From Dysosmobacter welbionis (GTDB lineage: Bacteria > Bacillota > Clostridia > Oscillospirales > Oscillospiraceae), in assembly GCF_005121165.3 (NCBI RefSeq), contig NZ_CP034413.3:2046001-2110000 (forward strand): 64,000 nt of DNA, read 5' to 3'. Of the stretch, positions 44,431-52,453 are shown one piece after another (within the stretch, counting starts at the first letter, position 1; each line of letters opens with the position of its first letter). Made by a program: the position numbers and the translations under genes. The notes beneath the pieces are model-generated. The model was not told the origin of the DNA and did not search any database. It saw only the letters and a program-made list of their open reading frames with translations.

Positions 44431-45500
44431 GTGGAAAAAGAACTTTGGAAAGGAAATGAAGCCATCGCCGAGGCCGCCATCCGCGCCGGCTGCGACTGCT
44501 TCTTCGGCTATCCCATCACGCCTCAGAGCGAGGTCCCGGAGTATATGTCCGCCCATCTGCCCAAGGCGGGCGGCGTGTTCCTGCAGTCTGAGTCTGAGGT
44601 TGCGGCCATCAACATGGTGTACGGCGCCGCCGGCGCCGGCATGCGGGCCATGACCTCTTCCTCCTCCCCCGGCATCAGCCTGAAACAGGAGGGCATTACA
44701 TACATCGCCGGCGCCGAGCTGCCCTGCGTCATCGTCAACTGCATGCGCGGCGGTCCGGGCCTGGGCACCATTCAGCCCGGCCAGGGCGATTACTATCAGG
44801 CCACCCGCGGCGGCGGCAACGGCGATTACCGGACGCTGGTCCTCTCCCCCTCCAATGTGCAGGAGGCGGTGGACTTCGTCCAGGAGGCATTTGACATTGC
44901 CGACCAGTACCGCAACCCCGTCATGGTGGTTATGGACGGCCTGATTGGCCAGATGATGGAGCCCATCGAGTGGCGTCCTGTCCCCAAGCGGGACCTGCCC
45001 CCAAGGACTGGGCCACCACCGGCCGTAAGGACCGGGACCACAACAACATCATCAACTCCCTGTACATGGATCCGGAGGAGTGCGACCGTCACAACGACCA
45101 TCTGGCGGAGAAATACGCCCTGATGGAGAAGAACGAGGTCCGCTGGTCCGAGACGGAGTGCGAGGACGCCGAGATCGTCATCACCGCCTACGGCACCCCT
45201 GCCCGGATCGCCCTCACCGCCCTTGAGACGCTGCGCGCCGAGGGGCTGAAGGTGGGCCTGTTCCGTCCCATTACCCTGTGGCCCTTCCCGGAGGAGGCCC
45301 TGCGCAAGCTCTCCAAGGCCGACCACGTGAAGGCATTTTTGGATGTGGAGATGAGCTCCACCGGCCAGATGATCGACGATGTCCGTCTGTCCGTGGAGGG
45401 CAGAAAGCCCATCCATTACCTGGGCCACGCCGGCGGCGTGATGCCCACCGTGGAAGAGATGGTAGAAGCGGCCAAGAAGGCCTTGAAGGAGGGCAAGTGA
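44431..45500 (+). CDS. vorB: 2-Oxoacid:ferredoxin oxidoreductase alpha subunit, VorB type (one frameshift)
   Basis: Joined, the frames give about 356 residues. [78 protein letters not shown] and [14 protein letters not shown] match the PorA/VorB family (annotated in databases as 3-methyl-2-oxobutanoate dehydrogenase subunit VorB). The complex decarboxylates branched 2-oxoacids to acyl-CoA with ferredoxin. The frame breaks at C5 44998-45002; adding one C restores [19 protein letters not shown] start with GAAGGAGG upstream. Confidence 0.9.
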
Positions 45501-45501
45501 C

Positions 45502-46260
45502 ATGGCGATCGTATATGAGAAATCCCGGGGCCTGACGGACGTGGAGTTCCACTACTGCCCCGGCTGCCACCACGGCATCATCCACAAGCTGGTGGCAGAG
45601 TCGCTGGTGGAGCTGGGTCTGCTGGATGACGCCATCGGCGTGTGCCCCGTGGGCTGCTCCGTCTTCGCGTACAAGTATTTCAACTGCGACATGCAGGAGG
45701 CCGCCCACGGCCGGGCGCCTGCCGTAGCTACCGGCATCAAGCGCACCCATCCCCATCAGGCGGTGTTCACCTACCAGGGCGACGGTGACTTGGCCTCCAT
45801 CGGCGCGGCGGAGATCGTCCACGCCGCCATGCGGGGCGAGAAGTTCACGACCATCTTTGTCAACAATGCCATCTACGGCATGACCGGCGGTCAGATGGCC
45901 CCCACCACTCTGATCGGCCAGAAGGCCACTACCTGCCAGGAGGGCCGCACCCGGGAGCAGGCCGGTATGCCCATCCGCATGGCGGAGATGCTCTCCACCC
46001 TGGACGGCTGCGCCTATGCCGAGCGGGTCTGCGTCACGGATATCGCCAACATCAACAAGGCCAAGAAGGCCATCAAGAAGGCATTCCAGAAGCAGATGAA
46101 CGGCGAGGGCTTCACCTTTATCGAGGTGCTGTCCACCTGCCCCACCAACTGGGGCATGACGCCGCTGAAGGCCAATCAGTGGCTGAAGGACAACATGGTC
46201 CCCTACTATCCTCTGGGTGTCATCAAGGAGACGGCCCCGGAAGGCGCGGAGGTGAAATGA
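45502..46260 (+). CDS. vorA: 2-Oxoacid:ferredoxin oxidoreductase beta subunit (TPP-binding)
   Basis: 252 residues. FHYCPGCHHGIIHK (17-30, cluster-binding Cys), GVCPVGCSVF, the TPP motif YQGDGDLASIGAAEI (GDGD...) ending in IFVNNAIYGMTGGQMAP. It binds TPP and Mg with the alpha subunit and forms the active site. It starts 1 base after the vorB stop (TGAC-ATG) and ends one base before the gamma gene. Confidence 0.93.
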   Translation: MAIVYEKSRGLTDVEFHYCPGCHHGIIHKLVAESLVELGLLDDAIGVCPVGCSVFAYKYFNCDMQEAAHGRAPAVATGIKRTHPHQAVFTYQGDGDLASIGAAEIVHAAMRGEKFTTIFVNNAIYGMTGGQMAPTTLIGQKATTCQEGRTREQAGMPIRMAEMLSTLDGCAYAERVCVTDIANINKAKKAIKKAFQKQMNGEGFTFIEVLSTCPTNWGMTPLKANQWLKDNMVPYYPLGVIKETAPEGAEVK

Positions 46261-46261
46261 G

Positions 46262-46798
46262 ATGAAAAAAGAGATCGTCATTTCCGGCTTCGGCGGCCAG
46301 GGCGGCCTGGCCATCGGCAAGAATCTGGCAGAGGCCGGCATGGCTGAGGGCCTGAACGTTACCTGGGCTCCTTCCTACGGCCCCGAGATGCGTGGCGGCA
46401 CCGCCAACTGCTCTGTGGTGCTCTCCGACAAGCCCGTGGGATCTCCCGTGTTCGCCCATCCCACCGAGCTCATCGCCCTGAATGAGCCCTCCCTGGTCAA
46501 GTTCGAGGAGGGCGTTGTCCCCGGCGGCATGGTATTCGTCAACAGCGACGTGGTGACGGATAAAGTCTCCCGCACGGACCTGACGGCCTACTACATCCCC
46601 TGCTCCCAGATCGCCGACGAGGTGGGCAACCCCAAGGTCAGCAACATGGTGATGCTGGGCGCCTATGTGGCCGGCACTAAGGTGCTGAAGGCGGAGACCA
46701 TCGAGAAGATGATCCAGGAGATGTTCACCGGCGCCAAGGCCAAGTTCGTCCCCCTGAACATCGAGGCGTTCCGCCGCGGCATGGCCTGCGTGCAGTGA
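46262..46798 (+). CDS. 2-Oxoacid:ferredoxin oxidoreductase gamma subunit
   Basis: 178 residues of the PorC/VorC family: EIVISGFGGQGGLAIGKNLA (about 4-23), SYGPEMRGGTANCSVVLSDKP and PGGMVFVNSDVV. It supports CoA binding and assembly of the complex. It overlaps the beta gene stop region and ends at a strong terminator. All four subunits plus the P-loop ATPase form one operon. Confidence 0.92.
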   Translation: MKKEIVISGFGGQGGLAIGKNLAEAGMAEGLNVTWAPSYGPEMRGGTANCSVVLSDKPVGSPVFAHPTELIALNEPSLVKFEEGVVPGGMVFVNSDVVTDKVSRTDLTAYYIPCSQIADEVGNPKVSNMVMLGAYVAGTKVLKAETIEKMIQEMFTGAKAKFVPLNIEAFRRGMACVQ

Positions 46799-46806
46799 TT
46801 TGTTTC

Positions 46807-46842
46807 AGAGGGCCGGCGAGTTTGCTCACCGGCCCTCTCTCT
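46807..46842 (+). terminator. Intrinsic terminator after the oxidoreductase operon
   Basis: AGAGGGCCGG ... CCGGCCCTCT stem (46807-46838), followed by CTCTTTGG. It precedes the T-box leader of ilvE. Confidence 0.8.
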
Positions 46843-46877
46843 TTGGCGGGCCCTGCGCTTTCTGTGCATTTTAACAG

Positions 46878-46906
46878 TTGACTTTGGCTGTGTATCAGCG
46901 TATAAA
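46878..46906 (+). promoter_or_regulatory. Promoter of the ilvE T-box leader
   Basis: TTGACT (46878-46883), 17 bases, TATAAA (46901-46906). Confidence 0.65.
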
Positions 46907-46912
46907 AGATAT

Positions 46913-47190
46913 CATAGAAGAATATGGCTTTATATTGCGTGGAACGGGACACGCCGCGAAGATCTCTCCCCTCAGAGAGCTGCCGGACGGTGCGAGGCAG
47001 CGGGGGCAGCTTTGCTGGCCTCCCCCGGGAGCAGTGGGCGGAACAGAGCTTTCCCAGTACGCCGCACCGGACGCCCTCCGTTATCGGGGCAGACGAGCGG
47101 CCGCTGGACCAGCGGCAACGAGAGTGGTACCACGGAAGTTTGACTTTCGCCTCTCCTGTGCAGGGCAGGAGTGCGCGAAAGTCTTTTTGC
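46913..47190 (+). promoter_or_regulatory. T-box riboswitch upstream of ilvE
   Basis: The T-box core AGAGTGGTACCACGG lies at 47121-47135. The Stem I distal motif AGAGAGCTGCCGGACGGTGC followed by GAGGCAGC lies about 150 bases upstream (46975-47001). The terminator GACTTTCGC (47142-47150) ... GCGAAAGTC-TTTTT (47175-47188) follows. The leader lets uncharged tRNA turn on ilvE. The amino acid was not determined; a branched-chain tRNA is expected. Confidence 0.85.
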
Positions 47191-47231
47191 TATCCCCCAA
47201 AACTTCAAACTATTTTTAAGGAGCGATCAAT

Positions 47232-48308
47232 ATGCTGGATATTCAAATCACCAAGACCACCAGCCCCAAGGCCAAGCCCGCGGACGAGAGCAAGCTGGGC
47301 TTCGGCAAGATTTTCACCGACCACATGTTCGTCATGGACTATGCGCCGGACAAGGGCTGGCATGACGCCCGCATCGTCCCCTATCAGCCCTTCCCCCTGG
47401 ATCCCGCCTGCGTGATTTTCCACTACGCGCAGGAGATCTTTGAGGGCCTGAAGGCCTACCGGACCGCGGACAACACCATCCAGCTGTTCCGCCCCGACTG
47501 TAACGGCCAGCGGATGCAGGACTCCGCTGACCGGATGTGCATTCCCAAGATCCCTGTGGAGGACTTCGTCCAGGCCGTGAAGACCCTGGTGGAAGTGGAC
47601 AAGGACTGGGTGCCCCATTCTGACGGCGCCTCCCTGTATATCCGTCCCTTTGTATTCGCCACCGATGTGGGCATGGGCGTCCACGCCAGCCGGAACTACA
47701 CGTTCTGCGTCATCTGCGCTCCCTCCGGCGCCTACTATGCCGAGGGCATCGATCCCGTCCGCATCTACGTGGAGGACGAGTACATCCGCGCCGCGCCCGG
47801 CCTGACCGGCTTCACCAAGTGCGGCGGCAACTACGCCGCCTCCATCAAGGCCGGCGAGATGGCCGAGCAGCAGGGCTTCGCCCAGGTGCTGTGGCTGGAC
47901 GGCGTGGAGAAGAAGTATGTGGAAGAGGTCGGCTCCATGAACATTATGTTCAAGATCGACGGCAAGATCTACACCGCCCCCTGCACCGGTACAGTGCTGC
48001 CCGGCGTCACCCGCCGCTCCATCATCGAACTGCTGAAGGACTGGGGCTATGAGGTCTGCGAGGAGCACGTGGCCATCGCCGACATCATGAAGGCCGGCCA
48101 CGACGGCAAGCTGGAGGAGGTCTTCGGCACCGGCACCGCCGCCGTCGTCTCCCCCGTCAAGGAACTGGACTGGAAGGGCGACAAGGTCTTCATCAGCGGC
48201 GGCAAGATCGGCGAGCTGACGCAGAAGCTGTACGACACCCTCACCGGCATCCAGTGGGGCAAGCTGCCCGACACCAAGGGCTGGATCGTCCCCGTGTGCA
48301 AGGGCTGA
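47232..48308 (+). CDS. ilvE: Branched-chain amino acid aminotransferase (class IV)
   Basis: 358 residues of the fold-IV PLP family: FVMDYAPDKGWHDARIVPYQ, IFHYAQEIFEGLKAYR (near 64-79), EVGSMNIMFKI, CTGTVLPGVTRRSIIELL and EVFGTGTAAVVSPV. The PLP Lys lies in FTKCGGNYAASIKAGE. It moves the amino group between Leu/Ile/Val and 2-oxoglutarate. AAGGAG precedes the ATG. It lies after the T-box and downstream of the oxidoreductase that would consume or supply the matching 2-oxoacids. Confidence 0.95.
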   Translation: MLDIQITKTTSPKAKPADESKLGFGKIFTDHMFVMDYAPDKGWHDARIVPYQPFPLDPACVIFHYAQEIFEGLKAYRTADNTIQLFRPDCNGQRMQDSADRMCIPKIPVEDFVQAVKTLVEVDKDWVPHSDGASLYIRPFVFATDVGMGVHASRNYTFCVICAPSGAYYAEGIDPVRIYVEDEYIRAAPGLTGFTKCGGNYAASIKAGEMAEQQGFAQVLWLDGVEKKYVEEVGSMNIMFKIDGKIYTAPCTGTVLPGVTRRSIIELLKDWGYEVCEEHVAIADIMKAGHDGKLEEVFGTGTAAVVSPVKELDWKGDKVFISGGKIGELTQKLYDTLTGIQWGKLPDTKGWIVPVCKG

Positions 48309-48321
48309 GTTCCCATCGTCA

Positions 48322-48353
48322 AAAAGAGCGGAGCCGAAAGGCTCCGCTCTTTT
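48322..48353. terminator. Bidirectional terminator after ilvE
   Basis: AAAAGAGCGGAGCC-GAAA-GGCTCCGCTCTTTT, between convergent ilvE and the GNAT gene. Confidence 0.9.
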
Positions 48354-48365
48354 CCTGCGTCCCGC

Positions 48366-48974
48366 TCAGGGCTGCTCCGCTTCATAACGCTTTAAAATGG
48401 CGGCCAGAGCCTCAGCCGGGATGTCTCCCACGGGGCGGATCGGCTCCGGATTTTGATCGTAGGGGGCGATGGGCTTTTCAAACCAGGCCACATCCCGCCA
48501 GGCGCCGCACTTGTACCCAGTGCTGCGGTAGGTGCCCAGCCGCCGGAAGCCCAGGGCTTGGTGGAGCCCCTCACTCTTTTCATTGGGCACGGTGACGCAG
48601 CCGTAGACCGTGCGGATGCCCTGCAGCCGCAGAATGTCTATCAGGGCGCCGTACAGCCGCCTTCCCAGCCCCCGGGAGGTGCATGAGCGGTCCAGATAGA
48701 CGGACAGCTCCGCATTCCACTGATAGGCGGCCCGCTCCGCCTGGCGGTGGGCGTAGGCATAGCCCACGATCCGCCCCTTCTCCAGGCATACGAGATAGGG
48801 ATACTCCCGGCCGACGGCGGCGATGCGTCCGGCAAATTCCGCCTCTGAGGGCAGCGCACACTCAAAGGTGATGGGAGTGTCCAGGTATTCTCCGTAGATC
48901 TTCAGCAGGGCGGCGCTGTCTGCTGGCGCGGCAAAGCGGAACGCCGGCGCTCCCGGGGCTTCTCTTTCAGCCAT
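48366..48974 (-). CDS. GNAT family N-acetyltransferase, phosphinothricin-acetyltransferase-like
   Basis: 202 residues with GNAT motifs LSVYLDRSCTSRGLGRRLYG (acetyl-CoA pyrophosphate loop) and TVPNEKSEGLHQALGFRRLG. The sequence pattern (PITFECALPSEAEFAGRI; GRIVGYAYAHRQAERAAYQW) is that of the Pat/YncA-type enzymes acting on amino acid analogues or methionine sulfoximine. It starts at an ATG about 10 bases after the zinc-ribbon gene stop, so the two are probably one unit. Confidence 0.88.
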   Translation of the reverse strand: MAEREAPGAPAFRFAAPADSAALLKIYGEYLDTPITFECALPSEAEFAGRIAAVGREYPYLVCLEKGRIVGYAYAHRQAERAAYQWNAELSVYLDRSCTSRGLGRRLYGALIDILRLQGIRTVYGCVTVPNEKSEGLHQALGFRRLGTYRSTGYKCGAWRDVAWFEKPIAPYDQNPEPIRPVGDIPAEALAAILKRYEAEQP

Positions 48975-48986
48975 CTCCGCCGCCCC

Positions 48987-49415
48987 TTACGTCCTGGCAT
49001 GAATCTGGGCGCCGCACTTGGGGCAGGTGATGACGATTTTCCCCTTGCCCACCGGCACCCGGCAGATGGTTTTACAGTTCTTGCAGGTGAAGTATTTGTG
49101 GGCCTTGTCCGCATGGCGGGCCTTGGCATTCTGGCGGCTGCTCTTCATCCGCCACATCCAGTTCACCCACCGCTGGTTTTCGCTCCGGCGCTTGGTGAGA
49201 TTCCGGGAGAAGATGCGGAACAGGGCGAAGGCCCAAGCGGCGATGGACACCAGGTACAGCGCATTCCCCAGCCACAGATGATGGGGGGCCACAAACATGG
49301 AGACGAGGTCCAGAACCAGACTTCCCACCACAATGGCCAGGCTCAACTGGTCCACGCCGTTGCGTCCGTACATGAGCCGGGCCAGTGCGTTCCCGATTTT
49401 TTGAAAGACTCCCAT
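48987..49415 (-). CDS. Two-helix membrane protein with C-terminal zinc ribbon
   Basis: 142 residues: two membrane helices (LSLAIVVGSLVLDLVSMFVA, WLGNALYLVSIAAWAFALFR), a basic stretch (NLTKRRSENQRWVN) and a C-terminal zinc ribbon with CKNCKTICR and CPKCG. Zinc-ribbon membrane proteins of this build are common in Firmicutes and unstudied. AAAAGGAGTCC precedes the ATG. Function unknown. Confidence 0.78.
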   Translation of the reverse strand: MGVFQKIGNALARLMYGRNGVDQLSLAIVVGSLVLDLVSMFVAPHHLWLGNALYLVSIAAWAFALFRIFSRNLTKRRSENQRWVNWMWRMKSSRQNAKARHADKAHKYFTCKNCKTICRVPVGKGKIVITCPKCGAQIHART

Positions 49416-49597
49416 AGATAAGGACTCCTTTTCCGGCGGCTCCTGCCGCAGGGTGTGATTCTGTCATTATTTTACACGCAAACCCACCGCCGCACAACCG
49501 TTTGCGGGCGGAATTTACAAATTGGTCATTTATTTGTTTTGTTCAAAGTGCTATACTGATTTCTGTTGAGAAAAAACACCAAAGGAAGTGCAATATC

Positions 49598-51481
49598 ATG
49601 GCAAAACGGCAATTCAAGGCGGAGTCCAAGCGGCTGCTGGACCTGATGGTCAACTCCATCTACACCCACAAGGAGATCTTTCTCCGGGAGATCATCTCCA
49701 ATGCCAGCGACGCCTGTGACAAGCTGTGCTACCAGGCCCTGACGGATGACGCCGTGGGCATGAGCCGCAAGGACTTCAAGATCGAGATCAAGGTGGACAA
49801 GGAACACCGGACTCTGACCGTCTCCGACAACGGCATCGGCATGGACAAGGAGGACCTGGAGAACAACCTGGGCGTCATCGCCTCCTCCGGCTCCTACAAG
49901 TTCAAGCAGGAGGTGGGGGACGACGCCAAGGACACCGACGTGATCGGCCAGTTCGGCGTGGGCTTCTACTCCGCCTTTATGGTGGCGGACCACATCACCG
50001 TGGTGACGAGGAAGTACGGCGCCGACGCCGCCTGGATGTGGCAGTCCTCCGGCGCCGACGGCTACACCATCACCGAATGCGAGCGGGATGCCGTGGGCAC
50101 GGACATCATCATGCACATCAAGGCGGACACCGATGATGAGAAGTACAGTGAGTTCCTGGAGTCCTGGCGGCTCCAAGAGCTGGTGCGGAAGTATTCCGAC
50201 TACATCCGCTTCCCCATCCGAATGGAGGTCTCCAAGACCCGCCGGAAGGAGGGTAGCCCCGACGACAAGCCGGAGTACGAGACGTATCAGGAAGAGGAGA
50301 CGCTGAACTCCATGGTGCCCATCTGGCAGCGGCGCAAGTCCAGCGTGAAGCCGGAGGAGTACAACAAGTTCTATCGGGACAAGTTCCACGACTACGCCGA
50401 CCCCCAAAAGGTCATCGCCGTGTCCGCCGAGGGCGCCGTCACCTACAAGGCGCTGCTGTTCATCCCCGGTGCCACGCCCTTCGACTACTACACCAAGGAG
50501 TACGAGAAGGGACTGCAGCTGTACTCCAACGGCGTCCTCATCATGGACAAGTGCGCCGACCTGCTGCCGGAGCACTTCCGCTTCGTCCGGGGGGTGGTGG
50601 ACTCTCCCGACCTGTCCCTGAACATCTCCCGGGAGCTGCTCCAGCACGACCGGCAGCTGAAGGTCATCGCGGCCAACCTGGAGAAGAAGATCAAGAGCGA
50701 GCTTGGTAAGCTGCTGAAGGACGACCGGGAGGGCTACGAGAAATTTTGGAAGAACTTTGGCCGGCAGATCAAATACGGCGTCGTCAGCGAATACGGCGCC
50801 CACAAGGACCTGCTGCAGGATCTGCTGCTGTTCTACTCCTCCACGGAAAAGAAGCCCGTCACCCTGGCGGAGTATGTCTCCCGGATGAAGGAGGAGCAGA
50901 AGTTCATCTACTACGCGGCCGGCGAGAGCTTGGAGAAGATCGACAAACTGCCCCAGACCGAGGGCCTGCGGGAGTCCGGCACGGAGATCCTCTACTTCAC
51001 GGAGGAGGTGGACGAGTTCTGCGCCCAGATCCTTCACACCTTCCAGGACAAGGAGTTCCGCTCTGTCCTGGACCAGGAGATCGAGGAGGGTGCCGAGAAG
51101 AAGGCCGAGGAGGCCGCAGACGCCCACAAGGCCGTGTTCGACTTCGTCAAGGAGACCCTGGGAGATCAGGTGAAGGAGGTCAAGGCCAGCGCCCGGCTGA
51201 AGTCCCATCCCGTGTGCCTGACGGCAGGGGAGGGCCTGAGCTTTGAGATGGAGAAGTATTTCCAGGCGGTCCAGCCGGACAGCGCCATCCGCGCCGAGCG
51301 GATTCTGGAGCTGAATGTGGAGCACCCAGCTTTCCAGGCCCTGGAGGCCGCCGTGACAGCGGACCCGGAGAAGGCCAAAAAGTACGCCACGCTGCTGTAC
51401 GACCAGGCTCTGCTGATCGCAGGTCTGCCCCTGGAGGATCCCTCCGGCTACACTGATCTGGTGTGCGAGCTGATGAAATAA
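49598..51481 (+). CDS. htpG: Molecular chaperone HtpG (Hsp90)
   Basis: 627 residues. GHKL ATPase motifs are NASDACDKLC (near 34), DNGIGM (near 80), and GQFGVGFYSAFMV (near 116). The middle and C-terminal Hsp90 domains follow (KEEQKFIYYAAG, ILELNVEHPAFQ). It helps fold client proteins in the cytosol. AAAGGAAG precedes the ATG at 49598; no CIRCE element was seen upstream. A TATACT -10 lies at 49552-49557, but its -35 is weak. Confidence 0.96.
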   Translation: MAKRQFKAESKRLLDLMVNSIYTHKEIFLREIISNASDACDKLCYQALTDDAVGMSRKDFKIEIKVDKEHRTLTVSDNGIGMDKEDLENNLGVIASSGSYKFKQEVGDDAKDTDVIGQFGVGFYSAFMVADHITVVTRKYGADAAWMWQSSGADGYTITECERDAVGTDIIMHIKADTDDEKYSEFLESWRLQELVRKYSDYIRFPIRMEVSKTRRKEGSPDDKPEYETYQEEETLNSMVPIWQRRKSSVKPEEYNKFYRDKFHDYADPQKVIAVSAEGAVTYKALLFIPGATPFDYYTKEYEKGLQLYSNGVLIMDKCADLLPEHFRFVRGVVDSPDLSLNISRELLQHDRQLKVIAANLEKKIKSELGKLLKDDREGYEKFWKNFGRQIKYGVVSEYGAHKDLLQDLLLFYSSTEKKPVTLAEYVSRMKEEQKFIYYAAGESLEKIDKLPQTEGLRESGTEILYFTEEVDEFCAQILHTFQDKEFRSVLDQEIEEGAEKKAEEAADAHKAVFDFVKETLGDQVKEVKASARLKSHPVCLTAGEGLSFEMEKYFQAVQPDSAIRAERILELNVEHPAFQALEAAVTADPEKAKKYATLLYDQALLIAGLPLEDPSGYTDLVCELMK

Positions 51482-51493
51482 AATACCATGCGC

Positions 51494-51535
51494 AAAAGCG
51501 GTCCCGGGTAAAACCCGGGACCGCTTGTTTGATTT
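51494..51535 (+). terminator. Terminator after htpG
   Basis: AGCGGTCCCGGGT-AAA-ACCCGGGACCGCT (51497-51525), followed by TGTTTGATTT. Confidence 0.8.
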
Positions 51536-51637
51536 GCTTCAGGACGGATCTCTCTGCCATCCCGGCGTTTTTTCCATCGGGTAGGGGCGGCCGCCCTCGG
51601 CCACCCGAGAAGACAGCCGCGTGGATCGGTACCGCCC

Positions 51638-52453
51638 TCACCGCCGCTCCACCAGCCGCTGGTAGTGCTTGTACAGGGCGGAAAACCGGCCCTGATAGCT
51701 GTGGTTCCAGGGCTTGCGCTTGCCGCAGAAGTGGAGGATGGCCGTGTGGTCCATCACCCAGTCCATGTCCCGCTCCCCTTGGCTCAGCAGCAGGTAGCGG
51801 TCAAACCGCCGGGCGTCGTAGTTCCACAGGCTGTCGTCCACCCCCAGGATCTGTCCGCCGTACAGGCCGTTGAGCACGTCCTGGTCCGGCAGCAGCAGAA
51901 TGTCGGCGTGCTCCCGGGCATAGTCGAAGATGTCACCCGGCCGGACCTCCCGCCGCATGGCGGACAGATCCATCACTAGTACGCCGGAGTTGTAGTAGGC
52001 CTCCGCCTCATAGTTCTCCAGCCGCAGCCGGTTCACCGGGTCTGTGATGCCCGCCAGCAGCCCGGTGTGGGTGGCGGCGGCCATCAGGTCTCCCTCCAGG
52101 TCCGTATCATACAGGGCCCGGACGGGATTGATTACCAGAATGTCCGGGTCCAGATACAGCACCCGGTCCAGAGAACGCGGCAGCAGCTCCGCCGCCAGCA
52201 GCCGGTAGTACATGGCCCGGGTCCAGTACCGGGCCACCGGCGCGTCGGCGAACAGGTCCGCCGGCACCTCCAACGGGTGGATGCGCCCCCGACCGGCGCA
52301 GAGCTCCTCCAGTGCCGCCCAGTCCTCCGGCAGCAGGCCGTCTCCGATGGCGTAAATCTCAAAGGTCTCGCCAGGATCATTCCGCAGCAGAGAGCCCAGC
52401 ATCACCCGCAGGGGCGGGAGATAGTTGCGGTCCAGTGTCACCAGAATGTTCAT
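51638..52453 (-). CDS. Glycosyltransferase family 8 (lipopolysaccharide/glycogenin-like)
   Basis: 271 residues: MNILVTLDRNYLPPLRVMLG, the metal-binding DxD in RVLYLDPDILVINPV (near 98-112), NSGVLVMDLSAMRRE and HFCGKRKPWN near the end, all GT8 hallmarks. It transfers sugars from UDP-sugar donors to a glycan acceptor. It is the last gene of the ABC operon and overlaps the DUF3810 gene by four bases. The link suggests a role at the cell surface; the acceptor is unknown. Confidence 0.9.
   Translation of the reverse strand: MNILVTLDRNYLPPLRVMLGSLLRNDPGETFEIYAIGDGLLPEDWAALEELCAGRGRIHPLEVPADLFADAPVARYWTRAMYYRLLAAELLPRSLDRVLYLDPDILVINPVRALYDTDLEGDLMAAATHTGLLAGITDPVNRLRLENYEAEAYYNSGVLVMDLSAMRREVRPGDIFDYAREHADILLLPDQDVLNGLYGGQILGVDDSLWNYDARRFDRYLLLSQGERDMDWVMDHTAILHFCGKRKPWNHSYQGRFSALYKHYQRLVERR

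Noticed and set aside
14787-45500. Treating udp, tex, purB, glutamine synthetase, CoA-transferase, DUF1846, GNAT and vorB as separate short genes or true pseudogenes
   Set aside because: Each break is a missing base in a G/C run, and the joined frames match family length and motifs. purB and the glutamine synthetase gene are unlikely to be lost together.
49526-51325. 599-residue minus-strand frame opposite htpG
   Set aside because: Antisense shadow of a conserved chaperone gene.
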